A stretch of 64,000 nucleotides of DNA. Origin: JBBQNR01 sp963774075. GTDB lineage: Bacteria > Actinomycetota > Thermoleophilia > Solirubrobacterales > JBBDJG01. The DNA lies in the NCBI GenBank assembly GCA_963774075.1, contig CAVZDP010000002.1, positions 372,001 to 436,000 of the forward strand. The letters are read 5' to 3'. The notes under the pieces are model-generated. The model ran no database searches. It was not told the DNA's origin and saw only the letters and a program-made list of their open reading frames with translations. A program made the translations under genes and the position numbers. This document shows positions 1 through 8,658 of this stretch, piece by piece (position 1 is the first letter of the stretch; each line of letters opens with the position of its first letter).

Positions 1-2426
1 AGCGCCTGGGCGCTCGGAACCTCGCAGGTTGCCGCCAGCACCCTTACGCCCGCCACCTCGGTGGCCGCCCGCTCGAGCTCCGCCACCCGAGCGTCGAGTT
101 CTCCGGCGCCGGCTGAGCGTCGTTCCCGTTCCAGCCTGTCCGCGCGCTCCAGCGTCGCGCGCACCGCGGAGGGGGCGTGCTCGGGCGTCGTCCGCACCAT
201 CTCGGCCACGTCGGCGAGCGCGCGGTCGTGCTCGCGGGCGAGCCGGACGGCCTCGGGCCCCGTGACAGCCTCGATGCGACGGACGTTCGCAGCGCTCGAT
301 CCCTCGGAGGTCACCCTGAAGAGCCCGATCTCGGACGTGACGCCGACGTGCGTCCCTCCGCACAGCTCGCGCGACACACCCTCTACTTCGATCATCCGAA
401 CCTCGTCCCCGTACTTCTCGCCGAAGAGCGCCATCGCGCCAAGCTCCTCGGCGCGCCGGCGCGTTGTGTGAAGGGCACGCACCGGACGGCTGTCGAGCAC
501 CCACTCGTTGACCCGGTCCTCGATGTCGCGGAGCTCCTCGCGCGAGAGCCCATGGCCGTGGGTGAAGTCGAACCGGAGCTTGTCGGAGCGAACGGCCGAT
601 CCTGCCTGGCGCACATGCGTGCCGACGCGCTCACGAAGCGCAGCGTGCAAGAGGTGCGTGGCCGTGTGGTTGGCGGCCGTGGCGTGCCGCGTTCGCCGGT
701 CCACGACGAGCCGCGCCCTCTCCCCCACCTTCAGCTCGCCCTCTTCGAGCGCGACGAAGACCGCCTGGTCGTCGCCGAGGCGGTAAACGTCCTTCACGCG
801 GCCGCGGCCGGTGTCGGTCTCTACCAGCCCCGAGTCCGAAACCTGACCTCCGCCCTCCGGATAGAAGGGGCTCTCCGGGAACTTCACGAGTACGGAGCCG
901 TTGTCGGAGCCGTCGGCGTTCGCGGCCGCACCATCGGCGCGCGGAAGCGGCTCGCCGTGCAGCCCGTCGGCGGGCTCGAGCGCCCCGATGGTTGTATGTA
1001 CCTCGGTCGTCTCGTAGCCTCGAAAGCGCGTCTGGAACCCCGCCCCGCGCACGAACTCCGTCACGCGCTCGTGGCCACGCTCGCTGCCGTGTGCTGTCGC
1101 GGTGCCCATCCGAGCGCGGGCGCGCTGCTCCTCCATCAGCTCCTCGAAGCCCGCATCGTCCACCGATAGCCCCTCCTGCTGCAGAAGCTCGCGCGTGAGG
1201 TCGTAGGGAAAGCCGAATGTGTCGTGGAGGCGGAAGGCGTCTTCGGCCGAGATCCACGACGTCTTCTCGGTCCGCGCCCTATCGACGAGGTCCGCCAGCA
1301 GCTTCGTGCCCTGCTCCAGCGTGCGGCCGAAGCTCTCCTCCTCGTCCGTGAGCCACTGGTGGATCGTGTCGCGCTCCCGGACGAGCTCGGGATAAACGGG
1401 GCCCATGATCTCCATGACGACGTCTGCGAAGCGCCCGAGAAAGCCGGGCTCGAGCCCGATCGCGCGCCCCTGTTGGATCGCGCGCCGCATGACGCGGCGA
1501 AGGATGTAGCCGCGGTCCTCGTTCGAGGGCACGACGCCGTCGGCGATCAGGAATGTCATCGCCCGCCCGTGGTCGGCCAGGATGCGAAGCGCCCGCGTGG
1601 TCTCGGCGTCCTGGCCGTAGCGGCGCCCCGAGAGGCGCTCCCCGAGCTCCACCAGCGGGCGGATCTGGTCGCCCTCGAACACCGATGGCACGTCCTGGAG
1701 GATCGCCGCCATCCGCTCCAGGCCCATGCCGGTGTCTATGTTCGCCTGCGGCAGGGGCTCGAGCGAGGAGTCCTCGCGCAAGAGGTACTGCATGAAGACC
1801 AGGTTCCAGAACTCGAGGAAGCGGTCGGTGTCGTCGCCGGGGCGCTCGTCGGGGCCGCCGAAGTTCGGGCCGCGATCGAAGTACAGCTCCGAGCAGGGGC
1901 CGCACGGCCCGACGGGACCCGCCTGCCAGAAGTTCTCCGCGCGTGGCAGCCGCACGATCCGCTCGCCCGGCACGCCAACGTCCTGCCAGCACTGGATCGC
2001 CTCCTCGTCGGGGCCCAGGCCGAGCTCCTCATCGCCCTCGAAGACCGTGATCCAGATCAGCTCGGGGTCGAAACCGAACACCTGCGTCGAGAGCTCCCAG
2101 GCGAAGCCGACCGCCTCGCTCTTGAAGTAGTCCCCGAGCGAGAAGTTGCCGAGCATCTCGAAGAAAGTGAGGTGGCGCGCCGTGAGCCCCACCTGGTCCA
2201 CGTCGGTGGTGCGAAAGCACTTCTGGCAGGACGCCAGGCGCCGGTGCGGCGGCTCCTCCTGCCCGAGGAAGTACGGCTTGAACTGCTGCATACCGGCGGT
2301 CGTGAGCAGCACGGAGGGGTCATGAGACGACGGCACGAGCGACGACGACGGGATCACTCGATGGTCCCGCTCCTCGAAGAAGGACAGGAAGGTCTGCCTG
2401 ATCTCGGCCGACGTGCGCGGTGGCAT
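1..2426 (-). CDS. alaS: Alanyl-tRNA synthetase, C-terminal end beyond the window
   Basis: Charges tRNA-Ala with alanine in the cytoplasm. About 808 codons are present out of a usual 870-880, so only the distal C-Ala part is missing. The class II catalytic core shows TTAGMQQFKPYF near residue 41, then CQKCFRTTDVDQVG and GMGLERM. The editing domain shows HTATHLLH (HxxxH, around bases 640-680) and CGGTHV (around 347-366). The ATG at 2426-2424 shares one base with the TGA of mnmA (TGATG), so translation of alaS is probably coupled to mnmA. No other start is as well placed. The assignment is secure; only the end is unseen. Confidence 0.97.
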   Translation of the reverse strand, partial: MPPRTSAEIRQTFLSFFEERDHRVIPSSSLVPSSHDPSVLLTTAGMQQFKPYFLGQEEPPHRRLASCQKCFRTTDVDQVGLTARHLTFFEMLGNFSLGDYFKSEAVGFAWELSTQVFGFDPELIWITVFEGDEELGLGPDEEAIQCWQDVGVPGERIVRLPRAENFWQAGPVGPCGPCSELYFDRGPNFGGPDERPGDDTDRFLEFWNLVFMQYLLREDSSLEPLPQANIDTGMGLERMAAILQDVPSVFEGDQIRPLVELGERLSGRRYGQDAETTRALRILADHGRAMTFLIADGVVPSNEDRGYILRRVMRRAIQQGRAIGLEPGFLGRFADVVMEIMGPVYPELVRERDTIHQWLTDEEESFGRTLEQGTKLLADLVDRARTEKTSWISAEDAFRLHDTFGFPYDLTRELLQQEGLSVDDAGFEELMEEQRARARMGTATAHGSERGHERVTEFVRGAGFQTRFRGYETTEVHTTIGALEPADGLHGEPLPRADGAAANADGSDNGSVLVKFPESPFYPEGGGQVSDSGLVETDTGRGRVKDVYRLGDDQAVFVALEEGELKVGERARLVVDRRTRHATAANHTATHLLHAALRERVGTHVRQAGSAVRSDKLRFDFTHGHGLSREELRDIEDRVNEWVLDSRPVRALHTTRRRAEELGAMALFGEKYGDEVRMIEVEGVSRELCGGTHVGVTSEIGLFRVTSEGSSAANVRRIEAVTGPEAVRLAREHDRALADVAEMVRTTPEHAPSAVRATLERADRLERERRSAGAGELDARVAELERAATEVAGVRVLAATCEVPSAQA

Positions 2427-3883
2427 CAGGGGGCCGCCGGGGGCGCGATGGTGCCGTAGCCGAGCACCCGCTCGCCCTCGAGCAGGCAGGCGGTCTGGCC
2501 CGCCGCGGCTCCGTGTACGGGCTCAGCGAGCGAGAGGGTGAGGGAGGCGTGCCGGCCCGCGCCGGCGGGAGTCGTGAGCGAGCAGGGCACCGGGTCGGAC
2601 CGGTAGCGCAGCTTGACCCGATCCACGCGGCCCCCGTCGCGATAAAGCGTGGCGGGACCGATCACGACCTCCCGCACGGCGAGCTCCTCGAGCGTTCCGA
2701 CGACCACCCGGTTCGCGGCCGCGTCCTTGGCGAGCACGTAGCGCGGCTCGGGCGCCGCCAGTCGAAGTCCGCGGCGCTGACCGACGGTGAAGTGCCTGTG
2801 CCCGCCGTGGTGACCGAGCACGGTGCCGCGCGAATCCACGATCTCGCCCGACACGTCCTCGACTCCTCCCTGGCGCGCAAGGAAGCGCTCTCGGGTGGTG
2901 CCGGCGAGGAAGCAGAGGTCCTGGCTCTCTCGCCGCTCCGCCACGGGGAGCCCGTGCTCGCGAGCGATCTCGCGGACCTGCGGCTTGGTGAGTGCCGCCA
3001 GCGGGAAGCGGACGCGCTCTAGCAGCTCCGGGCTAAGGGCCGAGAGCATGTAGGTCTGGTCCTTGTGACCGTCGTTCGCCCTCGCAAGCAGTGGCCCGTC
3101 GCCATCGCGCTCGATGCGCGCATAGTGTCCGGTCACGAGATGCTGAGCTCCGACGCGGTCGGCGAGCGCGATCATCTCGTCGAAGCGAACCGAGCCGTTA
3201 CAGCGCACGCACGGATTCGGCGTGCGCCCGCGGTCGTGCTCGGACAGGAAGTCAGCCACCACCGCCCGGCGAAAGCCCTGGCGCAGGTCGAGGGTCATGT
3301 GCGGCAGAGCCAGGGAGTGGGCCAGCGCCCGGGCCTGGCGAACGGCCTCCGGGGAGCAGCAGCTCGCGCTGCCGTCGGTGGCTGGATCGGCCCAGAGCTC
3401 GAGCGTGACGGCCACCACGTCGCGGCCGGCCCGGCGCTCGAGCAGGGCGGCGACGGCACTGTCCACTCCGCCGCTCAGCGCGACGAGCACGCGGCCCGGT
3501 ACGGGTTCGAGAAGCCGCTCCTCCCCACCCCAGGTCAGCGAGAGAGCGCGGTGGAGGGCGTCCGCCGCGAGCTCCGCCGCGTGGCGCTTGCCCGGGATGA
3601 GACCTCCAAGCTCGTCCACGATGGCTCCGGCCCCGACGCGGGCGGCCTCGAGCAGCGGCCGGCCGGCTACCAGCGTGACGCACGCGCTGCCCGCCGCGAT
3701 CGCCGCGCCGCAGCCCTCGGCGTCGAAGGAGACGTCCGTCAGGCGACCGCCCTCGGCACGAAGCGAGATCCGGATGAGGTCACCGCAGGGGGCGCCTCCG
3801 GCGCTGCCGACGGCGGCGCCGGGCGCGACCGGCCCAAGAGCTACCGGCTCGCGCAGATGCTGCTCGAAGCGAGAAGGCTCCAT
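2426..3883 (-). CDS. mnmA: tRNA 2-thiouridine synthase MnmA with N-terminal NifU/IscU-like domain
   Basis: MnmA adenylates and then thiolates U34 of Lys, Glu and Gln tRNAs. This protein has 485 residues, against about 360-380 for ordinary MnmA. Residues 1-115 are NifU/IscU-like: APCGD (C33, D35), EGCGAAIAAGSAC (C58, C68) and GKRHAAELAADA, where H101 is kept but the usual third cluster cysteine is Ala102. The MnmA part has the P-loop SGGVDS at 137-142, TGHYAR, NPCVRCN (C225, C228) and SQDLCF (C324). CxxC plus C replaces the DxxC plus C arrangement of E. coli MnmA and resembles thiolases proposed to use an Fe-S cluster. The start has a TATACT box 7 bases upstream and is probably leaderless. It overlaps alaS by one base. 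Confidence 0.95.
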   Translation of the reverse strand: MEPSRFEQHLREPVALGPVAPGAAVGSAGGAPCGDLIRISLRAEGGRLTDVSFDAEGCGAAIAAGSACVTLVAGRPLLEAARVGAGAIVDELGGLIPGKRHAAELAADALHRALSLTWGGEERLLEPVPGRVLVALSGGVDSAVAALLERRAGRDVVAVTLELWADPATDGSASCCSPEAVRQARALAHSLALPHMTLDLRQGFRRAVVADFLSEHDRGRTPNPCVRCNGSVRFDEMIALADRVGAQHLVTGHYARIERDGDGPLLARANDGHKDQTYMLSALSPELLERVRFPLAALTKPQVREIAREHGLPVAERRESQDLCFLAGTTRERFLARQGGVEDVSGEIVDSRGTVLGHHGGHRHFTVGQRRGLRLAAPEPRYVLAKDAAANRVVVGTLEELAVREVVIGPATLYRDGGRVDRVKLRYRSDPVPCSLTTPAGAGRHASLTLSLAEPVHGAAAGQTACLLEGERVLGYGTIAPPAAP

Positions 3884-3890
3884 GCGAGCC

Positions 3891-3896
3891 AGTATA
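3891..3896 (-). promoter_or_regulatory. Probable -10 box of a leaderless mnmA transcript
   Basis: On the minus strand TATACT is followed by exactly 7 bases and then the mnmA ATG. That spacing puts the transcription start at or next to the start codon, and no Shine-Dalgarno sequence fits in between. A TTTCCA 16 bases further upstream is a weak -35 candidate. The TANNNT box at this distance is the known layout of leaderless actinobacterial genes. Confidence 0.6.
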
Positions 3897-3941
3897 GGAA
3901 TCCAGGTGGGCCTGGAAACCGGCTCCCGGGAATCGGGGGTA

Positions 3942-3957
3942 CCGGCCCTACGGCCGG
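3942..3957 (-). terminator. Possible weak terminator hairpin after the thioredoxin-fold gene
   Basis: CCGGCC and GGCCGG form a 6-bp stem with a CTAC loop, beginning 8 bases past the TGA of the gene at 3965-4492. There is no T-run, so any termination would be partial. It sits between that gene and the mnmA promoter. Confidence 0.35.
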
Positions 3958-3964
3958 GCTCGGC

Positions 3965-4492
3965 TCAGTCGAGTGCGTCTACGACGAGCTGATCGACCGA
4001 CTGCGGGTCCAGGTAGCCGGTCGCCACCTGCGCCTTGCCGTCGCGGTCCACCACCACCAGGGCGGGCGACTGCGTCACGGTCTGCGTGCCGGTGACGCGC
4101 GTGTAGCGCGAGATGTCGTTGATGCTGTCGGTGAACCTCGCCACCTTGCCGCCGCGGGTCGAAATCGAATCGACGCCGGCCTTGACGGCCCGGTCGTCGG
4201 ATCCCCTCTGGTTCCAGAACAGCAGAACGACGATCTTGTTCGCGTCGAGCGCGCGGTCGACGCGGGCGGGCAGCCGGCCCGGAACCGTGCCGCTTGGACG
4301 GGTGCCCGGGTTTGAGCCGTTCGCGGACTGAGATCCGCTCTGGCTGCCCGACGGAGCCTGCGCGACCGGAGTCGAGGTCGAAGCGGTGTCGGTCTCGCCT
4401 CCGCGGCGCGTCGCGACCATGAACGCGGCGACGGCAACGGCGCCGACGAGCGCGATCAGCAGCGGGCGGGGAAGCTGGTTCACGTGCGCCAT
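3965..4492 (-). CDS. Membrane-anchored thioredoxin-fold protein lacking CxxC
   Basis: 175 residues. A single N-terminal membrane segment (about residues 8-26, PLLIALVGAVAVAAFMVA) is followed by a Ser/Gly/Thr/Pro-rich linker to about residue 75 and then a thioredoxin-like domain. The position of the WCxxC active site reads FWNQRGSDD, so no redox cysteines are present. The cis-proline region survives as TQSPALVVV. A disulfide reductase role is therefore unlikely; a structural or protein-binding role is more plausible. The ATG at 4492 was chosen because GGGGA lies about 8 bases upstream and the membrane helix follows at once; an upstream start would add 30 residues without sense. It lies between aspS and mnmA on the same strand. 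Confidence 0.8.
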   Translation of the reverse strand: MAHVNQLPRPLLIALVGAVAVAAFMVATRRGGETDTASTSTPVAQAPSGSQSGSQSANGSNPGTRPSGTVPGRLPARVDRALDANKIVVLLFWNQRGSDDRAVKAGVDSISTRGGKVARFTDSINDISRYTRVTGTQTVTQSPALVVVDRDGKAQVATGYLDPQSVDQLVVDALD

Positions 4493-4885
4493 CAGACGAT
4501 CCCCTGCGCCGGCGCGATTGATAGACCCCAGCTCGCCGCTGCCGCTCGGACGTTGAACCTGCCTTCGCAGGTGGGTGTCCACAGAACACGCGGTTCGGGC
4601 TGACGCCCCATTGGCCGCGTGCCCGATTCGGACTCCCGTCCAGTTTGTATTGGCTCAAACAGTGAGCGACTGGCGTACAAGCTCGGGCCTCCTCGAAACT
4701 TAGCAACACTGAAGGCCGTTTGCCGGGCCTTCGCAACCCATCCATCGGCAGACCCGGGGGGCAACTTGATATCGGCGGCGGCAGGCGCAAGGCCGGCGGC
4801 GCCCCAAAGGAGCGGCCTAGGAATATCGAGCCGGCTTCGCCGGACACCTAGAGTCCCGTGAGGCCGGCTCCGCCGACCTCTCTTC
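4493..4885. other. Intergenic region between aspS and the thioredoxin-fold gene
   Basis: About 390 bases without a convincing gene. It contains a small hairpin (CCTGC/GCAGG around 4559-4572), a less GC-rich stretch around 4640-4720, and the diverged copy of the hairpin repeat at 4821-4880. A second, poorer trace of the repeat may lie around 4765-4800. A structured RNA here cannot be excluded, but I recognise none. Confidence 0.5.
4821..4880 (-). repeat. Diverged copy of the 66-bp hairpin repeat
   Basis: Read on the minus strand, this segment matches the unit arrayed at 47873-48104. The shared core is CGGGACTxTAGGTGT, then a hairpin with a CGGC-GAA-GCCG core, then CTCGATATT. The second hairpin has C:G where the array has T:A, so the pair covaries. 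The first hairpin has changed sequence but still folds. This shows a dispersed family rather than one local array. Confidence 0.75.
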
Positions 4886-6682
4886 CTACTTTGGCGGAAC
4901 GTCGGCCCGGATGCCGAGCTCACGCAGCTGGCGGGGCTCGATCGGTGCCGGCGCTCCAGTGAGCAGATCGGCACCGGAGGCGGTCTTCGGGAACGCGATC
5001 ACATCGCGGATCGACTCGTGCCCGGCCAGCAGCGCGACCAGGCGGTCGATGCCGAGTGCGATCCCGCCATGGGGAGGCGCCCCGTGCTCGAGCGCCTCGA
5101 TCAGGAAGCCGAACTTGCCCTGCGCCTCGCGAGCGCCGATGCCGAGCGCCTCGAAGACCTTGCGCTGCACGTCCGGGCGGTTGATGCGGATGCTTCCGCC
5201 GCCGATCTCGACTCCGTTTATGACGATGTCGTAGGCGCGCGCCCGCACAGCTCCAGGGTTGCGCTCGAGCAGCTCGAGCGAGTCCTCAGCCGGCGAGGTG
5301 AAGGGATGATGGAGCGAGTCCCAGCGACCCTCTTCGTCGCTCCACTCGAACAGCGGGAAGTGAGTCACCCAGAGCAGCTTCCAGTCGCCTCCGCCGGCAA
5401 GGCCGAAGCGACGGGCAAGCTCGATCCTGAGGGCGCCAAGTGTTTGCGCTGTCACCCCTTCGTCGTCGGCGACGAGCAGCAGGAGGTCGCCCGGTCCTGC
5501 CTCCAGCTCGGCGCCGATCGCGGTCAGCTCGTCGGCGGTGAGGAACTTCGCCACCGGCGATCGCCATGCCGGGCCCTCGCTCCCTTCCTCGACGTAGGCC
5601 CACACCAGGCCGCCCGCGCCCTGCTCCTGGGCCAGCTCGACCAGCCGATCGAGCTCGGCGCGCGAGAGCTCTTGTGCGCCGGCGTTGATGCCCCTCACCA
5701 CGCCGCCGTTCTCGAGCGCGTTGCGGAAGACCTTGAACTGGGTCTCGCGCAGCGAGCTGCCGAGGTCGTGGATCTCGAGCCCGTAGCGGGCGTCGGGCCT
5801 GTCGGATCCGTAGCGCGCCATCGCCTCCGCGTAGGACATGCGTGGGAACGGCGCCTCGACCTCCACCCCACCCGTCGCAAGCGTCCGCGCGAGCACACCC
5901 TCCGTCACGTCGATCACGTCGTCCTCCTCCACGAACGACATCTCGAGGTCGAGCTGCGTGAACTCGGGCTGGCGGTCGGCGCGCAGGTCCTCGTCGCGGA
6001 AGCAGCGAGCGATCTGGTAGTAGCGCTCGTAGCCGCCGATCATCAGGAGCTGCTTGAAGAGCTGGGGCGACTGCGGGAGCGCGTAGAACGAGCCGCGCTG
6101 GAGCCGGCTGGGTACTACGAAGTCGCGCGCTCCCTCTGGCGTCGACCGGGTCAGGATCGGCGTCTCGATCTCGAGGAAGTCGCGCTCGTCGAGGACATCG
6201 CGGATCGTGTCCACGACGCGGTGACGCAGCGCGAGCGCGCGGAGCATCTCCTCTCGACGCAGGTCTAGATAGCGGTGACGAAGCCGCAGGGCCTCGTCAA
6301 CCGAGCGGGCGTCCTCATCGAGCGGGAAGGGCGGCGTCTCCGCCTCGGCCAGGACCTCGAGCGCATCCGCGCGCACCTCGACCTCGCCGGTCGGCAGCCC
6401 CGGGTTGACCGTCTCCTGCGAGCGAGGCACGACCTCGCCGCGCACCGACACGACCCACTCCGAGCGCAGGTCGTGCGCAGCCTGGTGGGCGTCCGGGGCG
6501 TGCTCGGGGTTGAAGACCACCTGCACGAGGCCGGAGCGGTCGCGCAGGTCCACGAACACCAGTCCCCCGTGGTCGCGGCGACGGTGCACCCAACCGGCCA
6601 CTCGCACCTCCCGCCCGACCATGTCGGCGCGCAAGCTCCCGCACCAGGTGTCGCGATAGTCGTTGGGGCGCGGGGGCTTCAC
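4886..6682 (-). CDS. aspS: Aspartyl-tRNA synthetase
   Basis: 598 residues, the bacterial long form with a GAD-type insertion. It attaches aspartate to tRNA-Asp. The N-terminal OB-fold anticodon domain starts at YRDTWCGSLR and runs through VAGWVHRRRDHGGLVF. Class II motif 2 is FRDEDLRADRQPEFTQLD and motif 3 is GGIALGIDRLVALLAG near the C-terminus. The start is a GTG at 6682 that overlaps the hisS TGA as GTGA; a longer frame upstream would sit inside hisS and carries no conserved sequence. Whether it also charges tRNA-Asn cannot be judged from this window. Confidence 0.97.
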   Translation of the reverse strand: MKPPRPNDYRDTWCGSLRADMVGREVRVAGWVHRRRDHGGLVFVDLRDRSGLVQVVFNPEHAPDAHQAAHDLRSEWVVSVRGEVVPRSQETVNPGLPTGEVEVRADALEVLAEAETPPFPLDEDARSVDEALRLRHRYLDLRREEMLRALALRHRVVDTIRDVLDERDFLEIETPILTRSTPEGARDFVVPSRLQRGSFYALPQSPQLFKQLLMIGGYERYYQIARCFRDEDLRADRQPEFTQLDLEMSFVEEDDVIDVTEGVLARTLATGGVEVEAPFPRMSYAEAMARYGSDRPDARYGLEIHDLGSSLRETQFKVFRNALENGGVVRGINAGAQELSRAELDRLVELAQEQGAGGLVWAYVEEGSEGPAWRSPVAKFLTADELTAIGAELEAGPGDLLLLVADDEGVTAQTLGALRIELARRFGLAGGGDWKLLWVTHFPLFEWSDEEGRWDSLHHPFTSPAEDSLELLERNPGAVRARAYDIVINGVEIGGGSIRINRPDVQRKVFEALGIGAREAQGKFGFLIEALEHGAPPHGGIALGIDRLVALLAGHESIRDVIAFPKTASGADLLTGAPAPIEPRQLRELGIRADVPPK

Positions 6683-7965
6683 CGGCCGGCCTGCTCCACC
6701 AGCTCGTCGCGCAGGGCGTCGAGGCCCACCTCCCGCTGTTCCTGCGCCTTCATGTCGCGCACGGCCGCGACGCCGCGCGACCACTCCTCCGGCCCGATGA
6801 TGACCGCGAAGTCGGCGCCGATCCGGTCCGCCTGCTTCATCTGGCCCTTCAGGCTGCGCCCGCCCAGGTCCATCGTCGCTCCGACGCCCGAGCGGCGAAG
6901 CTCCGTGACGACCTGGAAGGCGCGCTCGCGCGCGGCAGGCTCGGTGAGGACGAACGCGTAGGCCGGCCGCCTAACCCCATCATCCGAAGGCGCCTCGGAG
7001 CGCGCTTCGGCCTGCGCCGCAAGTGCCTGCGCTATCCGCTCGAGGCCGCTCGCCCATCCGGCCCCGGGCGTCGGCTCCCCGCCGAGCTGCTCGACGAGGC
7101 GGTCGTAACGGCCTCCTCCGCCGATCCCGCTCTGCGCGCCGAGCGCGTCGGAGCGGAACTCGAACACCGTGCGCGTGTAGTAGTCGAGCCCCCGCACGAG
7201 GCGAGGGTCGAGCGAGTACTCGATCCGGGCCGCGTCGAGAAGCCGCCGCACCTCCTCGAAGTGCTGCCGGTCTGCATCGTCGAGGCGGTCCAGCATCTTC
7301 GGAGCCTCCTCGGTGGCGGCGCGCACCTCGTCGCCTTCCCAGTCGAACGCGCGCAGCGGGTTGACCTCGATCCTTGCTCGCTGCTCGGCGTCGAAGGCAC
7401 CGCTCGACAGCAGGAAGTCGCGCAGCTCCGCCGAGTAAGCCGAGCGCGCCTCGGGGCTGCCGATGCTCGTCAGGTGCAGCCGCAGGCCGGTCAGTCCCAG
7501 TCCGGCGTAGAGCTGTGCCAAGAGGTCGATCAGCTCGGCGTCCACTCCAGGGTCGTCCGAGCCGATCGTCTCGGCGCCAATCTGGCTGTGCTGGCGAAAG
7601 CGTCCTGACTGAGGCGCCTCGTAGCGAAACATCGGCCCCGTGTACCAGAGCTTCACCGGCAGGGGGCGCTTGTGCATCCCGTGCTCGACGAAAGCGCGGC
7701 AGACCGGCGCCGTGCCCTCCGGGCGCAGAGTCAGCGAGCGGTCGCTGCGGTCGTTGAACGTGTACATCTCCTTGCGCACGATGTCGGTCGCCTCGCCGAC
7801 CGTGCGCGCGAACAACTCGGTCTCCTCGAACACCGGTGTCTCGATCTGGCCGAAGCCTGCACCCTGGAGCAGATCCCGTGCGCCGTCGAGGATGCGCTGG
7901 CGCACGCCCGCGTCCTCGGGGAGGAGGTCGTACGTTCCGCGCGGTGCCCTGTAGGTCTCCGCCAC
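6679..7965 (-). CDS. hisS: Histidyl-tRNA synthetase
   Basis: 428 residues, the normal length for bacterial HisRS. Class II motif 1 region ETPVFEETELFARTVGEA is followed by LRPEGTAP, motif 2 RYEAPQSGRFRQHSQ, the histidine-binding LVRGLDYYTRTVFEF and motif 3 GIGGGGRYDRLVEQLGG. The C-terminal third is the anticodon-binding alpha/beta domain (MDLGGRSLKGQMKQADRIGA). It ends in a 4-base GTGA overlap with aspS and starts 38 bases after the MBL-fold gene, so hisS and aspS are clearly co-expressed, a common gene order. Confidence 0.97.
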   Translation of the reverse strand: MAETYRAPRGTYDLLPEDAGVRQRILDGARDLLQGAGFGQIETPVFEETELFARTVGEATDIVRKEMYTFNDRSDRSLTLRPEGTAPVCRAFVEHGMHKRPLPVKLWYTGPMFRYEAPQSGRFRQHSQIGAETIGSDDPGVDAELIDLLAQLYAGLGLTGLRLHLTSIGSPEARSAYSAELRDFLLSSGAFDAEQRARIEVNPLRAFDWEGDEVRAATEEAPKMLDRLDDADRQHFEEVRRLLDAARIEYSLDPRLVRGLDYYTRTVFEFRSDALGAQSGIGGGGRYDRLVEQLGGEPTPGAGWASGLERIAQALAAQAEARSEAPSDDGVRRPAYAFVLTEPAARERAFQVVTELRRSGVGATMDLGGRSLKGQMKQADRIGADFAVIIGPEEWSRGVAAVRDMKAQEQREVGLDALRDELVEQAGR

Positions 7966-8003
7966 CAGGTTCGTTACCTAGCGGCGGTCGGCGGCCTCGG
8001 GGC

Positions 8004-8645
8004 TCACCTAGCCGCCAGCTCTGCCAGAAACGGGTTCGTCCGCCGCTCGGCTCCGAGGGTCGTGATGCCCATGTGACCCGGATAGACGGTCGTGTCCTCG
8101 GGCAGGCTTTCGACCAGCTGGCCGATCGACCCCAGCAGCGTCCCCCAGTCGCCGCCCGGCAGGTCGGTGCGCCCGACCGAGCCCTGGAACAGGACGTCGC
8201 CGGAGAAGACCGCCCGCTCCGACGGCACGGAGAACGTGAGGTGACCCGGACTGTGGCCGGGAGTGAAGAGCACGTCGATCTCGAGGCCTGCCAGCTCCAG
8301 CTTCTCACCACCCTTCAAGACGTGATCGGCTTCGTAGCTCTCGTAGGGGCCGAAGCCCGCCCACGGCACGAAGCTCATGATGTCGGCCAGCACCGGCCGC
8401 TCGATCTCGCTTACGTAGACCGGCGCCCCAGTCGCGTTCGCGACGGGCGCGACGGCGCCGACGTGGTCGAAGTGCGTGTGGGTCAGGAGGACCGCCTCGA
8501 CGGTCACGCCGAGCTCCTCGACGGCGCGCAGGATCCGCGGCGCCTCCTCGCCCGGGTCGACGATCAGGGCGCGGTCAGAGTCATCGCGGCGGAAGAGGAA
8601 GCAGTTCTCCTGAACCGGCCCGACTGTGAACATCTGAACGTCCAT
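8004..8645 (-). CDS. MBL-fold metallo-hydrolase, glyoxalase II-like
   Basis: 213 residues. The zinc-binding motif THTHFDHVG (HxHxDH) lies at about residues 56-64, followed by PGHSPGHLTF and GDVLFQGSVGRTDLPGGD. That order is typical of the small hydroxyacylglutathione-hydrolase-like branch of the metallo-beta-lactamase fold, which hydrolyses thioesters. Genes of this type often sit beside hisS, as here. A TAGACT box exactly 7 bases before the ATG suggests a leaderless promoter within the upstream gene's end, giving hisS-aspS an internal promoter. The true substrate is unknown. Confidence 0.9.
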   Translation of the reverse strand: MDVQMFTVGPVQENCFLFRRDDSDRALIVDPGEEAPRILRAVEELGVTVEAVLLTHTHFDHVGAVAPVANATGAPVYVSEIERPVLADIMSFVPWAGFGPYESYEADHVLKGGEKLELAGLEIDVLFTPGHSPGHLTFSVPSERAVFSGDVLFQGSVGRTDLPGGDWGTLLGSIGQLVESLPEDTTVYPGHMGITTLGAERRTNPFLAELAAR

Positions 8646-8652
8646 TCGGGTC

Positions 8653-8658
8653 AGTCTA
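8653..8658 (-). promoter_or_regulatory. Probable -10 box of a leaderless MBL-fold gene transcript
   Basis: TAGACT on the minus strand, 7 bases before the ATG at 8645, matches TANNNT. There is no Shine-Dalgarno sequence in the 10-base gap to the upstream gene. It overlaps the 3' end of the membrane protein gene, so it would be an internal operon promoter. Confidence 0.5.

Noticed and set aside
5018..6268. 416-codon plus-strand frame opposite aspS
   Set aside because: An antisense shadow; aspS is certain from its motifs.
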